Program-made: the position numbers and the translations under genes
Shown here: piece by piece, positions 1 to 6,186 of the stretch
How the letters are laid out: each line of letters starts with the position of its first letter
How positions within the stretch are numbered: the first letter of the stretch is position 1
DNA from: Colivivens sp963626085
GTDB taxonomy: Bacteria; Bacteroidota; Bacteroidia; Bacteroidales; Bacteroidaceae
Assembly: GCA_963626085.1 (NCBI GenBank)
Contig: CAVFVJ010000027.1
Location: 1 to 16,300 of the forward strand
DNA: 16,300 nt
Direction: 5' to 3'
The notes under the pieces: generated by a model
Told to the model about the DNA's origin: nothing
Databases searched by the model: none
The model's input: the letters and a program-made list of their open reading frames with translations, nothing else

Positions 1-1205
1 TTACGGAACATCGCAGTGGCGTGAATAACAGGTTCTCTGACTTGATGGAGTCTGTGTACCGTAAGACAGGCAAGCAGGTGGTTGTGCTCATAGATGAGTA
101 TGACGCTCCGCTACTGGATGTGGCGCATGAAGACACGCAGTTGCCAGTCCTCCGCAATGTAATGCGTAATTTCTACAGTCCTTTGAAAGCAGCCGAACCG
201 ATGCTCCGCTTCGTGTTTATGACGGGTATAACGAAGTTCTCGCAACTCAGTATCTTCAGCGAACTGAACAACATAAAGAACGTCTCCATGGACGAACCGT
301 ATGCCGGTATCTGTGGAATCACGAAGGAGGAGATGCTTACTCAGATGAGTGACGACATCGACGAACTTGCCACAAAACTGGAACTTACTCGTGAGGATAC
401 AGTCACAAAGCTTACTGACCAGTACGACGGCTACCACTTCACGTGGCCTTCACCTGACGTGTTTAATCCGTTCAGCTTGCTCAACTGCTTTGCTGACGGT
501 AAACTGGATGCTTACTGGTTTGGTTCGGGCACGCCAACTTATCTCATCAACATGATGAGAAAGTATGGAATGAAACCGTCGCAGTTGGGTAGTGTCAGAG
601 CGAAAGCCTCGTCTTTTGATGCAGCAACCGAAAAGCTGACATCGATAATTCCGTTGTTCTACCAGAGTGGTTACCTTACTATAAAGGGGTATGACAGACA
701 GTTGGATGTTTACACGCTCGATATACCCAACAACGAGATAAGAGTGGGACTGTATGACAGTCTGTTGCCCGGCTATATGGAATCTGGAGTTGATGAGGGA
801 AGGGTCGTCGTAGCAGATGTGTCCGCTTGTCTGAACCGTCAGGACGTTGATTCCGCTTTGCAGTTGCTTGCAGACTTTCTGGCAACAGTTCCGTACTGTG
901 ATAATACCAACTACGAGGGTCACTGGCAGCAGACGCTTTACATAATCTTCGCTCTGCTTACCGACTACCATATACTGGTAGAACAGCACACCGCCAAGGG
1001 ACGTATAGACATCACACTCGAAACGGCAACGACCATCTATGTGATGGAACTGAAACTGAATGGTAGCGTGGAGGATGCCCTTTCACAGATAGAGACAAGA
1101 CACTATGCGGATGCCTTCAAGATGCAGTCGAAGCCAGTGGTGAAGGTCGGCATGAACTTCATGCTGAAGGATGGCGTGAACACTCTTGAGTGGAAGGTGG
1201 TGTAG
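1..1205 (+). CDS. AAA-ATPase-like / PD-(D/E)XK nuclease-family protein, 5' part cut by window edge
   Basis: The frame is open to the left edge (codons from position 3 read TEHRSG before the GTG at 21), so the gene begins outside the window and the GTG is not a convincing start. About 400 codons are visible; from memory, relatives are usually some 510-580 residues, so the Walker A part should lie upstream. Visible parts: a Walker B strand VVVLIDEYDAP (81-113), a sensor-like stretch GITKFSQLSIFSELNN, the family motif YDGYHF, and a C-terminal PD-(D/E)XK nuclease-like segment with the Asp of GRID at 1008-1010 and the Glu and Lys of ELK at 1047-1055. This matches the AAA-ATPase-like plus DUF1703-type families abundant in Bacteroidales. 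Their cellular role is not established; a nuclease or mobile/defence-related role is only a guess. Family assignment is firm, function is not. Confidence 0.88.
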   Translation, partial: TEHRSGVNNRFSDLMESVYRKTGKQVVVLIDEYDAPLLDVAHEDTQLPVLRNVMRNFYSPLKAAEPMLRFVFMTGITKFSQLSIFSELNNIKNVSMDEPYAGICGITKEEMLTQMSDDIDELATKLELTREDTVTKLTDQYDGYHFTWPSPDVFNPFSLLNCFADGKLDAYWFGSGTPTYLINMMRKYGMKPSQLGSVRAKASSFDAATEKLTSIIPLFYQSGYLTIKGYDRQLDVYTLDIPNNEIRVGLYDSLLPGYMESGVDEGRVVVADVSACLNRQDVDSALQLLADFLATVPYCDNTNYEGHWQQTLYIIFALLTDYHILVEQHTAKGRIDITLETATTIYVMELKLNGSVEDALSQIETRHYADAFKMQSKPVVKVGMNFMLKDGVNTLEWKVV

Positions 1206-1318
1206 TTCCACCGATGTAACCGGAGTTTCTTGTCAATGTATTATTTGGATGCAAATTTACGTAACTGCTCAGCACTTTGGGCTATGGACTTTATATTCCA
1301 CGAGTGACATCTAGTAGG

Positions 1319-1391
1319 TGCAGTGTCTCACTGCATAGAAATTAAAATGTCTCACTGTACAGACATAAAAATGTGACGTGAGACCTGTCTC
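1319..1391. repeat. Cluster of small inverted and direct repeats sharing GTCTC/GAGAC
   Basis: Three dyads follow each other: TGCAGTG-TCT-CACTGCA (1319-1335), ATGTCT-N8-AGACAT (1347-1366) and GAGAC-CT-GTCTC (1380-1391). The 10-mer TGTCTCACTG occurs twice, at 1324-1333 and 1348-1357, 24 bp apart. GTCTC or its complement thus occurs four times in about 70 bp. The cluster lies 80-150 bp upstream of the -33 box of the transporter promoter. It may be a binding region for a regulator or the remains of a small repeat element; the sequence alone does not decide. Confidence 0.6.
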
Positions 1392-1411
1392 GTAATCTGT
1401 CAAAGGCAATT

Positions 1412-1428
1412 TATAGAACCTACCTATA
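1412..1428. promoter_or_regulatory. Candidate LysR-type operator (TATAG-N7-CTATA)
   Basis: A perfect 5-bp dyad separated by 7 bp, containing the T-N11-A core typical of LysR-family sites. It is centred roughly 90 bp upstream of the expected transcription start of the transporter operon, whose last gene encodes a LysR-type regulator. Position and geometry fit; binding is inferred. Confidence 0.35.
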
Positions 1429-1470
1429 GAAAAATGTAATAGTAGGTATTGAATCAATCTAATGCCAACG

Positions 1471-1502
1471 TTTTCTTACGTTCGGTAATCGCCATACCTT
1501 TG
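1471..1502 (+). promoter_or_regulatory. Bacteroidetes-type promoter for the transporter operon
   Basis: The -7 box TAccTTTG lies at 1495-1502 and a -33-like TTTT at 1471-1474, with a 20-bp spacer. Start of transcription would be near 1509, giving a leader of about 20 nt before the ATG at 1529. The -33 box differs by one base from TTTG. Confidence 0.65.
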
Positions 1503-1528
1503 CACCCGAAAATAATAATCGAAATATT

Positions 1529-3217
1529 ATGGAAATAATTAAGAACCTTTTTTTCGGCTTTCCCGATTTGTGGGGAGGTGGTGTCGCCCATTCAGTGATG
1601 ATTCTGTCACTGGTAATCACATTGGGCTTGAGTCTTGGGAAAATTAAGGTGAAGGGTGTGTCTCTCGGATTGGCGTGGATCCTGTTCACGGGACTTGTCT
1701 TTGGCTATTTCTCCTTTAACCTTGATGAGCATCTGCTCCATTTTCTGAAAGAGTTTGGTTTGATTCTTTTTGTCTATTCAATTGGGCTGGAAGTAGGACC
1801 GGGCTTTTTCTCTTCGTTCAAGAATGGCGGTAAAAGTCTAAATCTCTTGAGCTTTATAGTCGTAGCTGTCAGTATAGTTACGACCTTGGTTATTTATGAG
1901 CTGTCGGGAACATCCATCGCCTCCATGGCAGGAATCCTTTCCGGTGCCGTGACCAGTACTCCCGGTCTTGGCGCAGCACAACAAGCTTTCAGCGACCTAC
2001 GTCATGTTGACGCACCATCCATTGCGGCAGGTTATGCCATAGCCTACCCAATGGGTGTACTTGGTGTGATCCTCTCCTTTATTATATTAAGGTATGTGCT
2101 CCGTATAGACAAAAAGAAGGAAGAGGAGAAGGCAAAACGTGGGTTTGGACATTTGGAAACGATGACTCTCAATACATTTTCCGTAAATGTCACCAATAAA
2201 ATGGTATGTGGTGATACCGTAAAGAAGATTCGGGAACTCATGAACCGTGATTTTATGATTTCACAGATACTGCGTCGTGATGGCAATGGACTTAGCGAGA
2301 TGGTCAACGGACAAACTGTACTCAACGAAGGTGACGTGGTTTATGTGGTAGCCCATCCGTCAGTACAGGAACCACTTGTGGTGTTGCTAGGAGAACAAGT
2401 AGAACTCGAACAGGAAGCCTATGGACAGAATCTTGTAACCCGTCGCATACTTGTGACCAGGGCAGATGTAAACGGAAAGACAATATCACAGTTGCAGATC
2501 CGTTCTAATTTGGGTGCTAATATCATCCGTGTAAACCGTGCTGGAGTCGACCTGATTGCCACTCCCAATTTGAAGCTGCAGATGGGTGACAGAGTGACCG
2601 TGGTGGGTACAGAACTGTCGGTAAGCCACACTGAAAAATTATTGGGCAATCAGTTGAAGCGTCTGAACTATCCTAATCTGATACCTATATTTTTAGGAAT
2701 CGTGTTGGGATGTGTCGTAGCGAATATACCGTTCTTCATACCCGGTATCAATGAGTATCTGCGACTCGGATTGACAGGAGGGCCGTTGATTGTGGCGATT
2801 CTCATTGGTCATTTCGGCCCCAAGTATAACCTTGTCACCTACAATACCATCAGTGCCAATCTGATGATTCGTGAAGTTGGTATTTGTATATTCTTGGCTT
2901 GTGTGGGGTTGGGCACAGGAAAGGACTTCGTAACAACATTACTTTCAGAGTCGGGACTCTCTTGGATCCTCTATGGTATTGCCATTACCATGATACCCAT
3001 ACTTGTAGGCGGTTTTATTGGCAGGTATGTGTTCCGTGTCAACTTTTTCACGCTGATGGGTGTATTAGCTGGGGCCAACACCAACCCGTCAGCCTTGGCA
3101 TACGTGAAGGATACCACCACGGCTGACGCTCCGAGTGTGGGCTATGCCAATGTGTATCCGTTCGCCATGTTCTTGAGAATCGTGACTATTCAGATAATCA
3201 TATTCGCTTTGGGATGA
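1529..3217 (+). CDS. YidE/YbjL/AspT-type putative transporter with two RCK_C (TrkA_C) domains
   Basis: A 562-residue integral membrane protein of the duplicated YidE/YbjL (aspartate-alanine exchanger-like) family. Layout: about five membrane segments (residues ~20-190), a cytoplasmic block with two TrkA_C/RCK_C domains (~205-290 and ~305-375), then about five more segments (~385-560). The two membrane halves are internal duplicates: SGAVTSTPGLGAAQQA (~137-152) corresponds to AGANTNPSALAYVKD (~514-528), each followed by PS-x-GYA-x-YP. Length fits the family (about 550-560). AspT exchanges aspartate for alanine, but most members have no proven substrate, so amino or organic acid transport is an inference. 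The ATG at 1529 sits about 20 nt after a good promoter. Its stop overlaps the next start (ATGA), which indicates translational coupling to the ThrE-type exporter. Confidence 0.92.
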   Translation: MEIIKNLFFGFPDLWGGGVAHSVMILSLVITLGLSLGKIKVKGVSLGLAWILFTGLVFGYFSFNLDEHLLHFLKEFGLILFVYSIGLEVGPGFFSSFKNGGKSLNLLSFIVVAVSIVTTLVIYELSGTSIASMAGILSGAVTSTPGLGAAQQAFSDLRHVDAPSIAAGYAIAYPMGVLGVILSFIILRYVLRIDKKKEEEKAKRGFGHLETMTLNTFSVNVTNKMVCGDTVKKIRELMNRDFMISQILRRDGNGLSEMVNGQTVLNEGDVVYVVAHPSVQEPLVVLLGEQVELEQEAYGQNLVTRRILVTRADVNGKTISQLQIRSNLGANIIRVNRAGVDLIATPNLKLQMGDRVTVVGTELSVSHTEKLLGNQLKRLNYPNLIPIFLGIVLGCVVANIPFFIPGINEYLRLGLTGGPLIVAILIGHFGPKYNLVTYNTISANLMIREVGICIFLACVGLGTGKDFVTTLLSESGLSWILYGIAITMIPILVGGFIGRYVFRVNFFTLMGVLAGANTNPSALAYVKDTTTADAPSVGYANVYPFAMFLRIVTIQIIIFALG

Positions 3218-4626
3218 TGAAACAGTGTACGGAAGTGAGCCAGCAGGAATTGCAACACAAACTGGACTTGCTGCTTCGAACAGGAAGTTTGCTTATGGAG
3301 AGTGCGGCTGACACATCGCGTGTCATGAGGAATATGAAGCGTACTGCCGATTATCTTGGACTTGACGAGAAGTATCTGCACCTGTATCTCAACTACAATG
3401 TGTTGATGGTGAACTATAGCGACGAGGAACACTCGTTCACCAAGTTCCAGCGTTGTGAGAAGCATGGGATCAACCTCTCTGTCATCTCGCAAATCAGTAA
3501 GCTGACATGGCGTGCCATCCGTGAGGATTATGCGCTGGATAAATATGAGGAAGAACTTGTGGCAATCAAACGCATGAAGAGGAGTTTCACACCTTGGCAA
3601 GTCGCTATAGGTGGTGGGTTCGCGTGTGGAGGATTTTGTATTCAGTTCGGTTGTGACTGGCCCGCATTCTTCTATTGCTCGCTGGCAGCCATACTGGGTT
3701 TCCGTCTCCGTCTGTTCTTGCCGACCAAGGGCTGGAACAGTTATATGGCTATTGGCATGGCTGCCTTTGTGTCAACCCTCATTGCATGGCTTACATCCTA
3801 TATTTCTCTTGTCCCTGCTATTGCAGGTGTGCTTCCGCCAATGATGTTGTCCGCCACGCCTTGGCATCCTCTGATGGCTTGTGCCCTGTTTATCGTACCA
3901 GGTGTGCCGTTGATAAACTTTGTCAACGACATGCTCGACGGTTATGTGGAGGTGGGAATGATTAGGGCGGTCAACACATTGATGATGGTTTTGGCGATGG
4001 CTTTCGGTATAGCATTTGCCATCCGTATATGTGGTGTTGACAATTTCATTACAGACCTTACGATGACTCCGCATCATGCTTACTGGGAGTATGCCATAGC
4101 CGCGGCAATCTCAGCCATGGGGTTCTCTACTATATTCAGTATACCGAGGCGGTTGCTACCTGTTGTGGCTATAGGTGGCATCATCGCAGTGTGTACCCGT
4201 AACTTCGTGAACTTGGGAGCAAGCAACGGTAACGTTGGTCTTGATTTGGGACTGAGTATCGGTTCCTTGGCCGGTTCCGCCCTTATCAGTATCATTGCCA
4301 CGAGAGCGCAACACTGGTTTCACACGCCACACCAGTGCATCGCAATTCCCAGTGTCATACCGATGGTGCCGGGTGTGCTCATGTACCGTGCCCTCTTTGC
4401 CTTTATTGACATGCATGGTGTAGTGGGGGAGGTGACAGTCGGGATGAACAACACCATAAAGGCATCGCTAGCGATTCTTTGCATTGCGTTGGGCGTGGCA
4501 ATACCAAATATCTTTGTGCGGCGTATGATGGAACCAAAACGTAAGTTGAAACTGTTCGACATGTTGGTGGAGAGAAAACGCAAAAGGGGCGAATTCTTGG
4601 ATTTGCATGTTGTGGATGTAAAATGA
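3214..4626 (+). CDS. ThrE-family threonine/serine exporter
   Basis: A 470-residue inner-membrane protein of the ThrE family, fusing the N-terminal ThrE part (DUF1212 type) and the C-terminal ThrE_2 part (DUF3815 type) in one chain, as in Corynebacterium ThrE. Residues 1-125 are hydrophilic and begin with the characteristic LLLRTGSLLMESAADTSRV stretch. Residues ~130-440 hold about ten hydrophobic segments with Gly/Pro-rich turns such as PAIAGVLPPMM and VPGVPLINFVNDM, and a matching PSVIPMVPGVLMYRA in the second half. The tail is strongly basic (KRKLK, ERKRKRG), placing the C-terminus in the cytoplasm. The known family role is proton-driven export of threonine and serine; the exact substrate here is inferred. 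The start overlaps the stop of the preceding transporter by 4 bp, so the two are co-translated. Confidence 0.93.
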   Translation: MMKQCTEVSQQELQHKLDLLLRTGSLLMESAADTSRVMRNMKRTADYLGLDEKYLHLYLNYNVLMVNYSDEEHSFTKFQRCEKHGINLSVISQISKLTWRAIREDYALDKYEEELVAIKRMKRSFTPWQVAIGGGFACGGFCIQFGCDWPAFFYCSLAAILGFRLRLFLPTKGWNSYMAIGMAAFVSTLIAWLTSYISLVPAIAGVLPPMMLSATPWHPLMACALFIVPGVPLINFVNDMLDGYVEVGMIRAVNTLMMVLAMAFGIAFAIRICGVDNFITDLTMTPHHAYWEYAIAAAISAMGFSTIFSIPRRLLPVVAIGGIIAVCTRNFVNLGASNGNVGLDLGLSIGSLAGSALISIIATRAQHWFHTPHQCIAIPSVIPMVPGVLMYRALFAFIDMHGVVGEVTVGMNNTIKASLAILCIALGVAIPNIFVRRMMEPKRKLKLFDMLVERKRKRGEFLDLHVVDVK

Positions 4627-4641
4627 TTGCGTGTTTTTCCG

Positions 4642-4649
4642 TATCTTTG
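4642..4649 (+). promoter_or_regulatory. Possible -7 box upstream of the LysR gene
   Basis: TAtcTTTG followed by C matches the Bacteroidetes -7 consensus, but no TTTG-like -33 box lies 19-21 bp upstream. It would leave a leader of about 75 nt. A 7-mer GGCATTG is repeated in that leader at 4676-4682 and 4704-4710. The promoter may be weak or activator-dependent. Confidence 0.35.
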
Positions 4650-4732
4650 CAATGTGCTTACGAATGTGGGGCATGGGCATTGTAAGAAGGGAAATGGCAC
4701 TTTGGCATTGAATATATAAACAAAAGAAGACG

Positions 4733-5644
4733 ATGGAATTAAGACAACTCAAATATTTTCTGAAGGTGGCTGATACCCTCAATTTTTCTGAAGCGGCAAG
4801 AAGGTTGTTCATCACGCAGAGTACGCTTTCCCAACAGGTAAGTCATCTGGAGCAAGAGATAGGCATGCCGTTGTTTGACCGGAACTCCCATGAGGTGTAT
4901 CTCACCGAGGCAGGTAAGGAACTACTTTCGTACGCTCAGACGGTGGTGGCTGACTCGGAGGCGTGTATTGAACATATGAACGACCTCAAAAAAGTCCTCA
5001 CTGGTGAACTGAACATAGGGGTAACCTTCTCTTTCAGTAACATAATGTCAGAGACTTTGCAGACCTTCCTGCATACGTACCCGGGCGTGAAGCTCAATAT
5101 ACAGTACAGAACCATGCAGGAACTGATGGAATGCCTGAAACGGCGTGAACTGGATTTGGTATTGGCGTTCAAGCCGATCAAGGTGGATGTGGCAGTGGAT
5201 AGTCGCGCCCTCTTCAGCAACAGGTTGGCAGCAATTGTGAACAGCTCGCATCCTCTCGCAAGTATGTCCAGTGTGAAACTCTCCGACCTGGAACGTTTTG
5301 ATCTCGTGCTCCCTACCAGAGGACTGCAGGCACGCAATGCCTTCGACCGTCTTGTGGAGGACAGGAACTATCATTTCAAACTCAGGGTAGAGGTGAACAA
5401 TGTGAATATAATATTCGACTTGCTCCGCCGATCCAATTATGTTACCGTACTTTCCGAGAGTACTGTCATCCATGAGAATGGGCTTTGTGCTGTACCTATA
5501 GATATGCCGGGCAACGAGATGGACGGATGTATTCACCTGTTGAAGAATTCCTATATGAAGAGTTCTGCACAGGAGTTTATCCGTATGCTCAGTCAGTCGA
5601 CATCCATCCTGGCGAATTTCGCTTTGAAGGATATATTGAAATAG
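4733..5644 (+). CDS. LysR-family transcriptional regulator
   Basis: A 303-residue protein with the standard LysR layout: N-terminal winged helix-turn-helix (residues 1-60; MELRQLKYFLKVADTLNFSEAA, then SQQVSHLEQEIG and LFDR), a linker helix to ~85, and an effector-binding domain of the LysR_substrate type from ~90 (GELNIGV) to ~295. Length is normal for the family. It is encoded on the same strand 106 bp after the exporter gene, so it probably controls the two transporter genes and perhaps itself in response to an amino acid or related metabolite; the effector cannot be read from sequence. The ATG at 4733 is the natural start because the HTH begins at once. The last residues diverge from the family and are unremarkable. 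Confidence 0.93.
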   Translation: MELRQLKYFLKVADTLNFSEAARRLFITQSTLSQQVSHLEQEIGMPLFDRNSHEVYLTEAGKELLSYAQTVVADSEACIEHMNDLKKVLTGELNIGVTFSFSNIMSETLQTFLHTYPGVKLNIQYRTMQELMECLKRRELDLVLAFKPIKVDVAVDSRALFSNRLAAIVNSSHPLASMSSVKLSDLERFDLVLPTRGLQARNAFDRLVEDRNYHFKLRVEVNNVNIIFDLLRRSNYVTVLSESTVIHENGLCAVPIDMPGNEMDGCIHLLKNSYMKSSAQEFIRMLSQSTSILANFALKDILK

Positions 5645-5684
5645 GGGATGACATTTGATTGATTGTCGAGGACAAAACTTGTAT

Positions 5685-5714
5685 TTCGTTGAGAAAAACA
5701 GGCTGTTCGTTGAA
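5685..5714 (+). promoter_or_regulatory. Tandem direct repeats, candidate LytTR-family binding site
   Basis: TTCGTTGA occurs at 5685-5692 and again at 5706-5713, exactly 21 bp apart (two helical turns). The surrounding 9-mers, TTCGTTGAG and TTCGTTGAA, are separated by 12 bp. LytTR regulators such as AgrA bind two 9-bp direct repeats with a GTT core and a 12-13 bp spacer placed just upstream of the promoter. Here the second repeat ends 5 bp before the GTTG -33 box at 5719. A LytTR response regulator is encoded at 9600-10364. Confidence 0.6.
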
Positions 5715-5718
5715 TAAA

Positions 5719-5750
5719 GTTGTTTGCGCCGTAAAGTTAACCTACCTTTG
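5719..5750 (+). promoter_or_regulatory. Bacteroidetes-type promoter for the secreted-protein operon
   Basis: A -33-like GTTG (5719-5722), a 20-bp spacer and a -7 box TAccTTTG (5743-5750). Transcription would begin near 5757, leaving about 22 nt before the ATG at 5779. A TTTG at 5723-5726 would give only a 16-bp spacer, so GTTG is the better match. The tandem repeats lie immediately upstream. Confidence 0.7.
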
Positions 5751-5778
5751 CAGCGGATATATTGTAAAAGTCTAGCTT

Positions 5779-6186
5779 ATGAAAAAAAAGTTTTTGTTTC
5801 TCATCGGGACTTGTCTGTATGGTGTAATGGCTCATGCAGACTCCTACCCGTATTTCTCGTTCCAAAAGTCGGACGGCACTACAGTTACTATGGAGGCGAG
5901 TTCTCTGACTATGACGTTTTCTGACGGCAAGCTTATTGCAAGCAACGGAACGGATAGTCAGGAACTGACGGTCAGTGATTTGTTGAAGATGTATTTCTCT
6001 GAGGACGGTGCCACGGGCATTCAGAACGTGGAGATTTCCGATTTGGACGGTGAGGTGGAAGTGTTCTCTCTGCAGGGCATCAGCTTCGGGACGTTCAGCA
6101 CGTTACAGTCGTTCCGAAATACAGCTGAACCTGGTGTGTATATAGTGAAAGTCAATGGCAGGTCTCAAAAAATCATGGTAAGATGA
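5779..6186 (+). CDS. Small secreted protein with a C-terminal sorting-like (T9SS type A-like) domain
   Basis: A 135-residue protein of unknown function. Residues 1-19 form a signal peptide (MKKKF, hydrophobic core, cleavage probably after AHA). Residues ~22-75 form a short beta module with the pattern SDGTTVTM...MTFSDGK...LTVSDLLKMYFSED, which recurs at the start of the next gene's product. Residues ~78-135 resemble a type A C-terminal sorting domain of the type IX secretion system: a strand pattern VEVFSLQG, then PGVYIVKVNG and a basic end QKIMVR. No catalytic domain is present, so the mature protein is little more than the two modules. It is first in an operon behind the candidate LytTR site, and its stop overlaps the next start (ATGA). 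It could be a surface or extracellular partner of that protein. True T9SS export is inferred. Confidence 0.8.
   Translation: MKKKFLFLIGTCLYGVMAHADSYPYFSFQKSDGTTVTMEASSLTMTFSDGKLIASNGTDSQELTVSDLLKMYFSEDGATGIQNVEISDLDGEVEVFSLQGISFGTFSTLQSFRNTAEPGVYIVKVNGRSQKIMVR

Larger units (their letters stand above)
1206..1528. other. Intergenic region with short palindromes and a promoter, no gene seen
   Basis: This 323-bp stretch holds no credible reading frame. It contains a cluster of small inverted repeats built on GTCTC/GAGAC (1319-1391), a TATAG-N7-CTATA dyad (1412-1428) and a Bacteroidetes-type promoter (1471-1502), listed separately. No convincing intrinsic terminator for the preceding gene is visible. 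Confidence 0.6.

Noticed and set aside
21..23. GTG as the start of the first gene
   Set aside because: The frame is open to the left edge and the ATP-binding N-terminus is missing, so the real start is outside the window.
450..989. A 179-codon minus-strand frame inside the first gene
   Set aside because: It is antisense to the AAA-ATPase-like/nuclease gene, with no promoter and no recognisable domain.
1252..1259. TAAATTTG on the minus strand, a match to the -7 promoter box
   Set aside because: No TTG-like -33 box lies 19-21 bp upstream and there is no minus-strand gene downstream of it.
4671..4710. A terminator or riboswitch in the leader of the LysR gene
   Set aside because: Only a short direct repeat (GGCATTG) and weak dyads are present, with no stable stem followed by a T run.
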